From assembly GCF_002217435.1 (NCBI RefSeq), contig NZ_MUHF01000011.1, positions 62,001-126,000 on the forward strand: a DNA stretch of 64,000 nt, read 5' to 3'. The translations under genes were made by a program, and so were the position numbers. Below the pieces are notes generated by a model that was not told the origin of the DNA, did not search any database, and saw nothing but the letters and a program-made list of their open reading frames with translations. Of the stretch, positions 25,949 through 35,904 are shown in pieces; the stretch's first letter is position 1; each line of letters starts with the position of its first letter. This DNA is from Flavobacterium reichenbachii. GTDB lineage: Bacteria; Bacteroidota; Bacteroidia; Flavobacteriales; Flavobacteriaceae.

Positions 25949-26646
25949 GTTTTTTAAATAATAACGGAGTTGTAATGATCACTTCAAACAGGGATGAAAA
26001 AGTAATTCGTCCCAGTGCTATTGTGCCCAGGAATTATAAGCATAAGGGAAAAAATATGATGTACCCAAAAGATTCAAAAGCGGGGGGAACCTGGTTTGTC
26101 ATGGATGAAAACGGAACAGTTCTGGTTTTGCTAAATGGCGGAATCGCAAAACACAATGTGATACTGCCTTATCGAAAAAGCCGCGGACTAATTGTTTTGG
26201 ACATTATTTCGGATGATTCTCCAAAGGACTTTTGGAAACAAATTGATCTGGATAATATTGAGCCTTTTACGCTGGTTTTGTATCAGGAAAAAGAATTGTA
26301 CGAATTGATTTGGGATGGCATTGAAAAAAAGAGCACAATATTAGATGAATCCCGAAATTACATTTGGTCATCAGTTACTTTATATACAGATCCGGTAAGA
26401 AAGAAAAGATCAGACTGGTTTTTTGATTTTTTGAAAGATAAAAATGAAATATCACCATTGGAAATGCTGGATTTTCATCGAAACACAAGCAGCGAAGACA
26501 CTCAAAATGGTTTAATTATCAATAGAGAAAATAGGATGAAAACCCTGAGCGTAACCCAAAGCGTAATAGAGCAAAATAGGGGGGTAATGAAATATTATGA
26601 TTTAGTCAAAGCAGAAGATTTTTCAACCTCATTTATTCGAATTTAA
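25936..26646 (+). CDS. NRDE family protein
   Basis: The 236-residue protein begins MCTVSF and has the eponymous SNRDE motif at about residue 17. GGTWFVMDENGTVLVLLNGG follows, matching NRDE/TANGO2-like proteins. The Cys-2 N-terminus suggests an Ntn-hydrolase-like fold; in eukaryotes the family is linked to heme handling and membrane traffic, and the bacterial role is unknown. It overlaps the DinB gene and is mid-operon. Confidence 0.85.
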   Translation: MCTVSFLNNNGVVMITSNRDEKVIRPSAIVPRNYKHKGKNMMYPKDSKAGGTWFVMDENGTVLVLLNGGIAKHNVILPYRKSRGLIVLDIISDDSPKDFWKQIDLDNIEPFTLVLYQEKELYELIWDGIEKKSTILDESRNYIWSSVTLYTDPVRKKRSDWFFDFLKDKNEISPLEMLDFHRNTSSEDTQNGLIINRENRMKTLSVTQSVIEQNRGVMKYYDLVKAEDFSTSFIRI

Positions 26647-26656
26647 AAACATTCAG

Positions 26657-27691
26657 GTGAAACTATTTTTTCATAAAATTACCAATTGGGAATATTGGCC
26701 ATTTCAGGTTCTGTATGTTCCTATCTATTTTCTTTGGGCCTATTATGCCATCAGAGCAAGATCGATTTTTTTCTTTAATGCCTCTAATCCGAAAATTAAA
26801 AACGGCGGGTTTATGATGGAAAGCAAAAAACAGATTTATGATCTGCTTCCTGAAAAATGCTACCCGAAAACCATTTTAATTAAAGAAAATACGGATTTTA
26901 AAACCATAGCAGATAAGGTATTAGAAAGGGAAATCTATTTCCCGTTAATTGCAAAGCCGGATATTGGCCTGCGTGGTTCGGGCGTGAAAAAAATTAAAAC
27001 AATATCGGAGCTGAAAGACTATGCCCAAAAAGCAAATTTTGATTTTCTTTTGCAGGATTTAATCCCATTCAAGAATGAAGTGGGTATTTTTTATGTTCGT
27101 CATCCGCTGGAAAAATACGGAAAAATTACCGGAATTGTCTCTAAAGAGTTTTTGATTGTAACAGGTGATGGCAAATCAACAATTGAAAATCTGATCAAAC
27201 AAACGCCAAGATTTCAGTTGCAGTTTAATGTTTTAAAAGAAGAATATGGTGATCAATTGGACCTGATATTACCCAGAGGCGAAACCATAAATTTAGTTCC
27301 ATTTGGCAATCACGCCCGGGGCGCAAAATTTTTGGATGGCAGCCATTGGGTTACGCCAAAATTAACCAAGATGATCAATAAGCTCGCTGCTCAAATTCCT
27401 GAATTTTATTTCGGGCGTTTCGATATCATGTACAACACTTTTGAAGAATTAGAACAAGGAGAAAACTTCCAGATTGTAGAATTAAACGGTGCGGCAAGCG
27501 AACCTACACATATTTATGACCCCAAACATTCGGTTTGGTTTGCATGGAAAGAACTGGCACGACATATTACTTATATGTATGAAATAAGTGTTGAAAACCA
27601 TAAAACGGGCGTTCCCTATTTAGATCACAAAGTGGGAATGCGTGAGTACAGATTGCATCTGGCACAAAACAATAAAATAATGAATTTCTAG
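26657..27691 (+). CDS. ATP-grasp protein (D-Ala-D-Ala ligase-like)
   Basis: The 344-residue protein starts at GTG (MKLFFHKITNWEYW), 10 bp after the NRDE gene. An N-terminal hydrophobic stretch (VLYVPIYFLWAYYAIRARSI) may anchor it to the membrane. The ATP-grasp core is seen in FPLIAKPDIGLRGSGVKKI, the Asp of FGRFDIMYN, and VELNGAASEPTHIYDP, which supplies Mg ligands. It probably ligates a carboxylate and an amine; the substrate is not predictable and peptidoglycan synthesis is unlikely. Confidence 0.78.
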   Translation: MKLFFHKITNWEYWPFQVLYVPIYFLWAYYAIRARSIFFFNASNPKIKNGGFMMESKKQIYDLLPEKCYPKTILIKENTDFKTIADKVLEREIYFPLIAKPDIGLRGSGVKKIKTISELKDYAQKANFDFLLQDLIPFKNEVGIFYVRHPLEKYGKITGIVSKEFLIVTGDGKSTIENLIKQTPRFQLQFNVLKEEYGDQLDLILPRGETINLVPFGNHARGAKFLDGSHWVTPKLTKMINKLAAQIPEFYFGRFDIMYNTFEELEQGENFQIVELNGAASEPTHIYDPKHSVWFAWKELARHITYMYEISVENHKTGVPYLDHKVGMREYRLHLAQNNKIMNF

Positions 27692-27693
27692 AA

Positions 27694-28338
27694 ATGAAAA
27701 AGGTAAAAAATATCTCCGTTGGATTTCTGGTAAGTTTTCTCGGATCAGTTCCGCTGGGATACTTAAACTTAGTTGGACTGGAAATCTATGCAAAATCAGG
27801 ACTTCATAATTTGGTTTTCTTTTTGTTTGGAGTCATATTTATAGAAACCTTTGTGATTTATTTTACGCTGCTTTTCACCAGAGAGCTTATAAAAAACAGA
27901 AAACTCATGAAGGTCATAGATCTGTTTTCAGTTGGCTTCATGCTTACTCTGGCGTTTGTTTTTTATTTGAATTTCAATCACCCGGCAGAGTCTGATTATT
28001 ATTTAGAGAGATATTTGATCTATTCTCCATTTATAATTGGCGTAATTTTAAATGGATTTAATTTTTTACAATTGCCTTTTTGGACCAGCTGGAATTTATA
28101 TTTGCTCAATGAAAAATATATTACCATTCAAAGGAAGCTGAAATATTATTATATCGCAGGAACCTTAATGGGTATTTTTACAGGAATGCTTAGCGTAATA
28201 ATAATATTGCAGTCTGTTTTACAAGACCCAAATCAATTCTCAAAGGGCATACTGCCTGTTTTTATTCCGCTTTTTTTTATTGCTTTAGCAGGTATTCAAT
28301 TGTTTAAAGTATATAAGAAATATTTCAGTGTGTATTAG
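27694..28338 (+). CDS. LysE-like multi-pass membrane protein
   Basis: The 214-residue protein has six probable transmembrane helices. The first includes GFLVSFLGSVPLGYLNLVGL, which resembles the PGP-type motif at the start of LysE/RhtB exporters. A small-molecule exporter role is inferred from this similarity alone. It starts 2 bp after the ATP-grasp gene and is the last gene of the operon. Confidence 0.65.
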   Translation: MKKVKNISVGFLVSFLGSVPLGYLNLVGLEIYAKSGLHNLVFFLFGVIFIETFVIYFTLLFTRELIKNRKLMKVIDLFSVGFMLTLAFVFYLNFNHPAESDYYLERYLIYSPFIIGVILNGFNFLQLPFWTSWNLYLLNEKYITIQRKLKYYYIAGTLMGIFTGMLSVIIILQSVLQDPNQFSKGILPVFIPLFFIALAGIQLFKVYKKYFSVY

Positions 28339-28410
28339 AATTTTAAAAGGGTAAAATTTATTATGATTTGCAGGTGATTTTTAGTGGAGACTATTAATTA
28401 ATAATTTTTC

Positions 28411-28553
28411 AGGAGCTTTTCCCGCTATCGGTTCCACCCGAGCGCCAGCGTACTGGCGAAGCAATCTTTTGTGCCAGGCCCCGGCACAAAAGGATTTCAC
28501 TGCCATCGAGGGTAGGGCTGCCACAGAGCCCTGTTTTGTCGTGGAGGACTGCA
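28411..28553. repeat. Dispersed intergenic repeat, copy 1
   Basis: This is the full-type copy. It begins AGGAGCTTTTCCCGCTATC, contains ACTGGCGAAGCAATC, a hairpin with CTTTTGTGCC and GGCACAAAAG, and a second hairpin with AGGGCT and AGCCCT. At least four other copies lie elsewhere in the window (34011-34209, 38725-38887, 41779-41936, 47232-47310). All are between genes. A translated frame across it is a shadow. Confidence 0.88.
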
Positions 28554-28700
28554 CATTCAAACGCAATTCTTTGCAGCAAACCTGAATTTTACCTGCTGAA
28601 ATGATAAATTACAGTCTGAATATTATTCTTTAAATCACACGAAAAATATTTCCATGCAGCCCTGTTTAAAATACAGTCTATTGGTTTTTGGTATATTTAA

Positions 28701-28731
28701 TTGGAGGTACAGTTATAATGAGTTAAATTTG
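28701..28731 (+). promoter_or_regulatory. Promoter of nhaA, implying a near-leaderless mRNA
   Basis: TTG at 28701-28703 and TAAATTTG at 28724-28731 are spaced 20 bp apart. The ATG is only 5 bp beyond the -7 box, so transcription would start at or next to the start codon. Confidence 0.55.
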
Positions 28732-28736
28732 TATTT

Positions 28737-29930
28737 ATGGCAAAACTCATAAATCTTAAGGTCTTTTCTCATTTTTTCCGATCCTCCTCTGCAGGTGGAA
28801 TTATATTATTAATCTGTGTACTTATATCACTTTTGATTGCCAACTCGGGATGGTCGGATGGTTTTAAGGAACTGCTTAATTTTGAACTGGGATTCAATAC
28901 TTCTTTGCTGCATTTAAAATATCCGGTACTACTCTGGATCAATGACGGGCTTATGGCTGTTTTTTTTCTTCTTGTAGGACTGGAAATAAAAAGGGAGATA
29001 GTGGAAGGGGAGCTTTCTTCATTTGCCCAGGCTTCCCTTCCGGTGCTTGCCGCAGTGGGCGGTGTAGCGGTTCCGGCCTTAATTTATTTCTTTTTTAATA
29101 ACGGAGATCTGCATACGGCCAAAGGCTGGGGAATTCCAATGGCTACCGATATTGCTTTTGCGCTGGGGATTTTATCCCTTTTAGGCAGTAAGGTGCCTTC
29201 GGGCCTTAAAATATTTCTCGCCGCGCTGGCTATTGTGGATGACCTTATTGCCATTTTAGTAATAGCCATATTTTACTCTTCGGAATTGAATTTTCTCTAT
29301 TTAGGATATGCAGGGGCATTGTTTGTTTTATTGATAATCTTTAATCGAATGGGTGTCAAAAATCTGTTTTTTTACCTGATCCCCGGAGTAGTTATCTGGT
29401 ATTTTATTCATCACTCGGGTATTCATGCCACTATTGCCGGTGTTCTGGTAGCCATAACGCTGCCCACTACTGAGGATGATACGGAGTCTGCTCTTGAAAA
29501 ACTGGAACATGCCCTGACCCGTCCGGTGAATTTTATTATCATGCCTATTTTTGCCCTTGTCAATACCAACATTACTTTTGAATCTGAGATGATATCAGGG
29601 CTTTTCAGTAATCTGGGACTGGGTATTATCCTTGGATTGTTTTTAGGCAAACCCATTGGAATTTTTATAATGTCATGGCTGTCGGTCAAGCTGAAAATTG
29701 CCGAACTTCCCCAGTCTGTTACCTGGATGCATGTGCTGGGGCTTGGTCTGCTGGGTGGGATCGGATTTACAATGTCGATTTTTATAGCACTTCTTTCCTT
29801 TGGAGATGCACTGCATCAAAATGAAGCCAAATTCGCGATACTCATTGCCTCTACAATTGCCGGTATTTCAGGGTTTTGCATTTTGAGCCTGTACAATAAG
29901 AAGCAGAAAAAAGCTCTTGGGGAAAATTAA
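28737..29930 (+). CDS. nhaA: Na+/H+ antiporter NhaA
   Basis: This integral membrane protein of 397 residues exchanges sodium for protons. About eleven to twelve membrane helices are seen, with the NhaA hallmarks WINDGLMAVFFLLVGLEIKR, ATDIAFALGILSLLG, and the ion-binding Asp pair in ALAIVDDLIAIL (about residue 168). GIGFTMSIFIALLSFG lies near the C-terminus. It tail-to-tail overlaps the DUF389 gene by 4 bp. Confidence 0.95.
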   Translation: MAKLINLKVFSHFFRSSSAGGIILLICVLISLLIANSGWSDGFKELLNFELGFNTSLLHLKYPVLLWINDGLMAVFFLLVGLEIKREIVEGELSSFAQASLPVLAAVGGVAVPALIYFFFNNGDLHTAKGWGIPMATDIAFALGILSLLGSKVPSGLKIFLAALAIVDDLIAILVIAIFYSSELNFLYLGYAGALFVLLIIFNRMGVKNLFFYLIPGVVIWYFIHHSGIHATIAGVLVAITLPTTEDDTESALEKLEHALTRPVNFIIMPIFALVNTNITFESEMISGLFSNLGLGIILGLFLGKPIGIFIMSWLSVKLKIAELPQSVTWMHVLGLGLLGGIGFTMSIFIALLSFGDALHQNEAKFAILIASTIAGISGFCILSLYNKKQKKALGEN

Positions 29931-31230
29931 TGTTTCTTGAAAAGTTCCACATCTTTTACCAGCAGGCGCTCATTGAGCCACAGCTTGAGTTTGTCGCTCT
30001 CGGCCGGACTTAGAGTTTTAGCGCCGTCATAGATAACGGCCGTTATCGTTGTAATGCTGTCTTTTTGATTAACAAGGCTGCTTTTATTGATAGAGAGTGA
30101 ACTTACCTCGGGAAATAAAGCCCGGGTTTCTTTTAAGATCTGACGATTATCAAATTTGTTCCTGGTCAGCTGCTTTTCCAGCTGCATGATCTTAACGTCT
30201 TTTACATTCATTTCATTCTCACTGCTTTTAATCTGGCTCAGGATATCGCCTTTTAAAGCATTGAAGCGGTCAGTGCTGTCCTGACGGATCTGCAATTGTG
30301 TACCGGCCAGGTATTTATTTTGGTTCACTTTTTCTTTAAGCTCTTTTATTTCTAATGCGGAAAACCGTCTGGAGAGGAAAGCCAGCTCGAGTTTTTTAGC
30401 TTTAGGCGTAAAATCAGTTTTTTTATACACTATGGTATATCCTTTATTGGTGAATTCACGCTCAATGAAAAGATCTGCATTTTTTTTGAACTGCTGCTCC
30501 CTGTACAGTGAGTAGGCCAGATAACTGCTGGGCACAAGCATAATTGTTATTAAAAAAGCAATGGTATACTTTACCCGTTTTTGGTGTCTTTCATCTACCT
30601 GTTTAACGGCCGGGTAGTTAAGGTATTTAATGATTAAAAAAGTAGCAATTCCTATAAAGACGCAGTTGATGCAGTAGAGATAAAATGCCCCTAAAAAAAA
30701 GGTCCACTGTGCGGTGGCAATCCCGTAACCGGCCGTACACAGGGGCGGCATAAGGGCCGTTGCGATGGCAACTCCGGGAATGGGGTTCCCTTTTCCCTAA
30801 CGGCAATCACTCCCACAACACCTCCAAAAAAGGCGATAAGGATATCATAGATATTCGGGGAAGTCCTGGCCAGCAGTTCGGACTGCACATCCTTGAAGGG
30901 ACTAAGGTAAAAATATAAGGTCGAAACCACCAGGCTTACTACTGTGGCAGTCAGTAAATTTTTAAGTGATCTTTTCAGCAATGAAAAATCATAAATACCC
31001 AATGCGAATCCTGCACCAACAATCGGCCCCATGAGAGGGGATATGAGCATTGCCCCGATAATCACAGCTGTTGAGTTTACATTTAACCCAACCGAAGCGA
31101 CAATAATGGCGCAGGCCAATATCCAAAGGTTTGCTCCTTTGAATGTTATATTATTCTTTACCGCCTCCAGGGTTTTTACCCTGTCATCTTCTCCGTCTCG
31201 AAGGTTGAGCAGGTCTGTAATTTTTCTCAT
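29927..31230 (-). pseudogene. DUF389 membrane protein, one-base frameshift
   Basis: Two frames together give a DUF389 protein. The N-terminal frame holds [20 protein letters not shown], then [20 protein letters not shown] and further helices. Reading then slips at a G4 run (30782-30785 on the plus strand), and the second frame resumes with [20 protein letters not shown] and a long periplasmic or cytosolic domain. One more base in that run would restore a continuous protein of about 430 residues. It is either a real inactivation or a homopolymer sequencing error. Function of the family is unknown. Confidence 0.82.
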
Positions 31231-31372
31231 AATCTATAAAATTAGCAGGGCTGTACAATACTGTATTTTGTCATGCATTGCTAAGATAAGACTAATTTTA
31301 ATAATTATTTATTGAAATCGGGCAAATGAGAACTCAAAGCCGGTTTGAGTGATGCTTATACAAGGGAAGGTT

Positions 31373-33157
31373 TTATTCAAAAATCATTGATTTTAGCCTG
31401 TTTCGATACGATTCCAGCACATCTGATTTGGTTATAAAACCATAGTACTTCCCGTTTTGAAGTACCGGCAGGAAGGCCTTATTGCTTTTTTCAAATTTAT
31501 TCATAACGGTCTGCATGCTGTCAAAGAGATCCGCAGTCTGAATGGGCTGTACCATTATATCTTTTACCAGGATATTTTCCGCTTTGAGATTATCGAAAAT
31601 TACTTCGCGGATATCATTGAAATACACCAGTCCCTGAAGGTCATTTTCACCGTTTACAACCCCAAAAATAACCTGATCCGAATGTGCCAGAAGATCGGCA
31701 ACATTTTCAAGGTTTTGAGTGCTCTCTACAGTGAGGTAATCTTTTTTGACAAGGTCTTCAATTTCCAGGGTGCACAGGATATTGGTATCCTTGTTGCCGG
31801 TGAAAACATTTCCTTTTTTAGCCAGGTTCTTTACATCAAGGGAGTGTTTCTCAAATCGCTTGGAAACGGCAAAACTCACAGAGGCTACAATCATAAGGGG
31901 AATCATCAGATCATATCCTCCTGTTATCTCTGCAATAAGAAAAATAGCCGTTAGCGGCGCATGAAACAGGCCGCTGAGGATCCCTGCCATGCCCACGAGC
32001 GTGAAATTGCTGACGGGAAGATCAGTAAGTCCCGTGAGATTTAAAAATTTGGAAAAGAAATATCCGGCATAGGAGCCCAGAAAAAGCGAAGGGGCAAAAT
32101 TACCGCCGTTACCGCCGCTTCCCAAGGTAATTCCCGAGGCAAATGCCTTGAGCATCATTGAAAAACCAACAAAGGCCAGCAGTACCCAGCTATTGTCGGC
32201 ATAATCCCCAAAGAGCGTGTTTTCAAGCAATTTTCCGGGCTCTTTATCGGCAAGTGTTTTAATGCTTTCGTACCCTTCACCGAAAAGTGTGGGAAATATA
32301 AAGATCATCAGTCCTAAAATGCAGGCTCCGATTAGCGCTTTTTTATAGATGCCAAATTTTAAATGGGCAAAATAGTGCTCGGTTTTTAAAAATTTCCGGG
32401 CGTAAAAAACGGCAATAAAACCCGTGAAAAGCCCCATTAACACGTAAAAGGGAATATTATGGTAATCGAAAGTCTGTTTTTCCCTGAAGGTCAGCAGTAT
32501 ATTCTCATTAAGCACTATGGTAGAGACAAGTGTTCCGGTGGCAGCTGCAATCATAATAGGGGTAAAGGCCGAAATGGTGACATCCACCAGCAGCACCTCG
32601 ATGGCAAAGAGCACCCCGGCAATCGGCGCATTAAAGGCGGCCGCTATACCGGCGGCCACACCGCAGCCAATGAGCAGAGTTCTCTCCTGATAGCTTAACT
32701 TGAACTGCTGGGCAAAATTGGAGCCAAATGCCGCGCCTGTGATCACAATGGGGCTTTCCAGCCCTGCAGATCCTCCGAGTCCTACAGTGAGCGAACTGGT
32801 AATAATCTGGGCATACATCTGCTTTTTGGGAATAATACTGGCTTTTCTGGCCACAATATACAGAATCTGTGAAGTCCCTTTCTCCAGGGTGCCCCCCAGT
32901 ACTCTTTTTACCACAAAAACAGTTAAAAGAATACCTATTACAGGCAGGATGCTGTTTATAAAACTCAGCTTTAAAGTGCCGTTGATATAGGTGGCAAAAG
33001 AATAGACCCAGTGCGCAAAGGCTTTTAAGAAAATCACGGCAAAGGCGGAAATAATGCCGATAAGGACACTGGAGAGAAAAATAAACTGCTTTTTGGTTAA
33101 TTTTTCCTGTCCCCAGATCAGCAGGTTCTTTGCCTTTACGAATTGTTTTTTGAACAT
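31373..33157 (-). CDS. ClC-type chloride channel/transporter with CBS domains
   Basis: The 594-residue protein has a ClC membrane core (about 20-440) and a C-terminal CBS pair (about 460-590, ending YGFITKSDVLESYRNR). Selectivity-filter motifs are GGSAGLESPIVITGAAFGS, with the gating Glu kept, and ITLGSGGNGGNFAPSLFLG. AAAFNAPIAGVLFAIE is also typical. It moves chloride or a similar anion, and CBS domains may sense adenine nucleotides. It is a single gene. Confidence 0.93.
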   Translation of the reverse strand: MFKKQFVKAKNLLIWGQEKLTKKQFIFLSSVLIGIISAFAVIFLKAFAHWVYSFATYINGTLKLSFINSILPVIGILLTVFVVKRVLGGTLEKGTSQILYIVARKASIIPKKQMYAQIITSSLTVGLGGSAGLESPIVITGAAFGSNFAQQFKLSYQERTLLIGCGVAAGIAAAFNAPIAGVLFAIEVLLVDVTISAFTPIMIAAATGTLVSTIVLNENILLTFREKQTFDYHNIPFYVLMGLFTGFIAVFYARKFLKTEHYFAHLKFGIYKKALIGACILGLMIFIFPTLFGEGYESIKTLADKEPGKLLENTLFGDYADNSWVLLAFVGFSMMLKAFASGITLGSGGNGGNFAPSLFLGSYAGYFFSKFLNLTGLTDLPVSNFTLVGMAGILSGLFHAPLTAIFLIAEITGGYDLMIPLMIVASVSFAVSKRFEKHSLDVKNLAKKGNVFTGNKDTNILCTLEIEDLVKKDYLTVESTQNLENVADLLAHSDQVIFGVVNGENDLQGLVYFNDIREVIFDNLKAENILVKDIMVQPIQTADLFDSMQTVMNKFEKSNKAFLPVLQNGKYYGFITKSDVLESYRNRLKSMIFE

Positions 33158-33281
33158 TTTACTAAATTGTATTGTAGAATCACAAAGTTACCTCTTCAAA
33201 GGGGTTAATGGGAAAAACCAAACGTTAATGTAATGCTAATTTTAAAGGCGGGGTTTACCGCGCGTGATAATTTGACTGCCA

Positions 33282-33701
33282 TTACCGCTTGTTTAGAATT
33301 TTTCCCGCTACGTTAAGCTCTGTATAAACAAGCAGGCAGATGATTGCTGTTTCAGCTAAAAAGTACATCAGATCAAGAATTGTAAGCTTGTTGTAATGAA
33401 TAAATAAAAAAGCAATGGTCAGCGCGCAGTACAGTAAATTGGCAAAACTTATTAGTCTGATGTAAAGCGCCCATTTTGCTTTTAAAAATAAAAAGCAGGC
33501 AGCCGAGTAAAAGCAGAAACAAGCCGCTATGGAGAAGAGTAAATCCAGTGTTGTCTTGGGCATGCCAATATAGGGGCTTAGATTTGAAAGCACTGCAGAG
33601 AGCAGCACAGCGGTAAGCAGAGCCCCCGCAGAGTCAATTAAGAAAAGTCTTCCGGGATTTTTTGCCAGATGACCGGTTAATTTTTCAAAAATTCTATTCA
33701 T
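33282..33701 (-). CDS. Four-helix membrane protein, unknown function
   Basis: The 139-residue protein has four hydrophobic helices (about 20-45, 50-72, 77-100, 107-130) with a basic N-terminus. No family motif is recognised. The even spacing of helices and lack of charged pore residues give no clue to function. It is monocistronic, downstream of the ClC gene on the same strand. Confidence 0.65.
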   Translation of the reverse strand: MNRIFEKLTGHLAKNPGRLFLIDSAGALLTAVLLSAVLSNLSPYIGMPKTTLDLLFSIAACFCFYSAACFLFLKAKWALYIRLISFANLLYCALTIAFLFIHYNKLTILDLMYFLAETAIICLLVYTELNVAGKILNKR

Positions 33702-33805
33702 TTTCTGTTGCTGTTCCCTGATTTAAAGGTAATGGTTTTTTATCAGAGATTCTTATCTGTTCTTTTTGTACCAGGACAATTTATCTTGATGCTGTGCTGT
33801 TATTC

Positions 33806-33842
33806 AAACACAAAGCCCAATTGGATTGGGCTTTGTGTTTTT
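33806..33842. terminator. Strong hairpin terminator
   Basis: AAACACAAAGCCCAAT pairs with ATTGGGCTTTGTGTTT over a short loop. It could work in both directions. Confidence 0.85.
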
Positions 33843-34010
33843 AAATAATTAATTCTATTTGTATTTAATGCAGTTATTTGTTTGCATTGTGCAAGAAAAC
33901 AGGAAAGTTCTTTTAATTTGGTTTGAGGCGTCGGATAAGGGAACTTTATAAAACGTGTGGCTGCAGCAAAGGCGATATAGATAATCAGGGATGTATTTAT
34001 ATTATTTTAG

Positions 34011-34083
34011 AGGAGCTCTTCCCGCTATCCGTTCTACCCGAGCAACAGCGAACTGGCGAAGCAATCTTTTGTACCGAACGCCG
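34011..34083. repeat. Dispersed intergenic repeat, copy 2a (partial)
   Basis: This has the left half of the repeat: GGAGCTCTTCCCGCTATCC, then GAACTGGCGAAGCAATC, and breaks off at CTTTTGTACCGAACGCCG, inside the first hairpin. A second copy follows at once. Confidence 0.82.
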
Positions 34084-34085
34084 TG

Positions 34086-34209
34086 TCAATTGTATATAAT
34101 ATTATTTTTTAGGAGCTTTTTTCCCGCTATCCGTTCCAATCTTTTGTGCCGAAACCCGGCACAAAAGGATTTTTACTTCTATCTGGGCTAGGGCTGCTGA
34201 GGAGCCCAT
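34086..34209. repeat. Dispersed intergenic repeat, copy 2b
   Basis: This begins with the CAATTGTATATAATATTATT leader also seen at 41780, then has AGGAGCTTTTTTCCCGCTAT, the CTTTTGTGCC/GGCACAAAAG hairpin, and the AGGGCT/GGAGCCC hairpin. It lacks the GGCGAAGCAATC segment. The tandem arrangement with copy 2a suggests insertion of one copy into another. The rest of the gap up to 34392 holds nothing I can name. Confidence 0.85.
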
Positions 34210-34392
34210 TTTTGATAAACCCGCCAGATACAATTAAGTACAGGGCGGGCTGTCCATAAACATAATCTTCCATTTTATGTTTACTTAAAAACTTTTTAGT
34301 ATATGTTGAATTATCTACAAATTGAACTTCACAATTTGCAATAACACATTTGAGATAAGAATCTTTCAGTTTACCTATTTGTTTACAAGGTG

Positions 34393-35904
34393 CTAAAGAT
34401 AAGAATCGGACTGTTTTAAAGGAAGGGTCACTGTAAATTCAGCGCCGTTGTCTTTCTCTCCCACAGCAGTAATAGAGCCATTATGCCTTTTGGCTATTTT
34501 TCTGCAAAGGGCAAGGCCAAGCCCGTTTCCTTCGAACTGGTCTTTGGAGTGCAGCCTTTCAAAGGCCGTGAATATTTTCTCTGTATCAACAATGTCCAGT
34601 CCAATGCCATTGTCCTTGATTTTTATTTCCAGCACCTCAATGCCTTCTTGATTCTTTATAATATCCGAAGTGATGATCACACGCGGCGGCTCATCGGCTT
34701 TTGAGAACTTAAGGGCATTGTGCACCAGGTTATAAAAAAGCTGGTGGATCAGTATCGGCGCCCCTTCTATCTGGGGAAGCTCACTTATGACCAGAATGGC
34801 TCCTTTTTCATTTATGATCAGTTCCAGATCGGTTTTGATATTTTCAATGACCAGGTCAAGGTTTATTTCCTCAACAGGCTGCGATCTTTTATCCAGGGTC
34901 GAGTAGGCAAGGATGCCTTCCACGATATTCTGCATCCTTTGTGCGGACTGGTCTACCTTTTGCAGGAATTTTTTAGCGTTCTCACTAAAATCAGCTTTGT
35001 ACTCATTTTTTAAAATACTATTGAAAGTTTTAATTTTTCGAATAGGCTCTTTCAAATCATGGCTCACCACACCCGCGAAATGCAAAAGATCATCATTGGA
35101 CCTTCTGAGTTCCTCGGTATTTTGTGCGACCTGCCTTTTGAGCTCTTCTTCAAAGGCTTTCTGCTCGTGGATATCCTGGATGATCCCGATAATGGCGGTA
35201 TCATCGCCGTTCTGGTCTCTGATGACCCTGCCGCTAATTTTAATCCATCGTGCGGTCCCCTCGGGGCTTACAATCCTGCTCTGATAACTTATTTTTCCTG
35301 TAAGGCTGGCCTCTTGGTGCGCTTCTGCGCGCGCTGTTAAATCCTCTGGATGCAGTTTTGCAAACAGCTCCTGGTCTGATATCTCCCCGTCAATTCCTAA
35401 AATGGCATTAAAATTCCCGCAGGCTGTCACTTTTTTAGTGGCAAGGTCAATTTCATAGGTGCCCATGCCTGAGGATTCAATAGCCATTCTGAGCCTTTGC
35501 TCGGCACTCTGGGTCTGCTGTTTTGCCAGATGAAGCTCGGTTACATCCGAGCCTGTATTCATCACCGCATAGATCCCGCCTGCCTTATTAAAAAGGGGGA
35601 TAAAGCTGTAATTGAAATAAAAGGTCCTAAGGGAACCGTCCACCATTAAATCGACCTGTTTGTCCTTGGCGTGGAAGGGCGTTCCGGTTTTCAGCACGGC
35701 CAGGGCCTGGCCCGCAAAAGCCTGGTTTTGAATTTCGGGAAGTACTTCAAGATATTTTTTTCCAATTACATCATCTCCTTTACCCCACGCCTGTATCATA
35801 GCGGGGTTGGCGAGTTCTATTTTTAGTTCTTCCCCTGTATAAACAGCGGTAGGCAGAGGGGTATTATCAACAATGTCTTTCAAAAGCAATAGATTGTCAT
35901 ACAT
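34393..35904 (-). CDS. PAS-domain sensor histidine kinase
   Basis: The 503-residue protein has two PAS domains (about 5-125 and 130-250), a HisKA dimerisation helix with the phospho-acceptor His in GVVSHDLKEPIRKI (about 281), and a HATPase_c domain. The ATPase boxes are LVHNALKFSK, IKDNGIGLD and EGNGLGLALCRKIAKRH. No membrane segment is seen, so it should be a cytosolic sensor. A single-domain response regulator starts 345 bp away on the opposite strand and is the likely partner. Confidence 0.92.
   Translation of the reverse strand: MYDNLLLLKDIVDNTPLPTAVYTGEELKIELANPAMIQAWGKGDDVIGKKYLEVLPEIQNQAFAGQALAVLKTGTPFHAKDKQVDLMVDGSLRTFYFNYSFIPLFNKAGGIYAVMNTGSDVTELHLAKQQTQSAEQRLRMAIESSGMGTYEIDLATKKVTACGNFNAILGIDGEISDQELFAKLHPEDLTARAEAHQEASLTGKISYQSRIVSPEGTARWIKISGRVIRDQNGDDTAIIGIIQDIHEQKAFEEELKRQVAQNTEELRRSNDDLLHFAGVVSHDLKEPIRKIKTFNSILKNEYKADFSENAKKFLQKVDQSAQRMQNIVEGILAYSTLDKRSQPVEEINLDLVIENIKTDLELIINEKGAILVISELPQIEGAPILIHQLFYNLVHNALKFSKADEPPRVIITSDIIKNQEGIEVLEIKIKDNGIGLDIVDTEKIFTAFERLHSKDQFEGNGLGLALCRKIAKRHNGSITAVGEKDNGAEFTVTLPLKQSDSYL

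Noticed and set aside
28381..28566. Open frame of 61 codons across the dispersed repeat
   Set aside because: Similar frames occur in other copies only by virtue of the repeat; the conserved features are hairpins, not codons.
31457..33000. Several plus-strand frames opposite the ClC channel gene
   Set aside because: They are antisense shadows; the minus-strand frame carries all ClC and CBS motifs.
34448..35340. Plus-strand frames opposite the histidine kinase gene
   Set aside because: Antisense shadows of a gene with complete PAS, HisKA and ATPase motifs.
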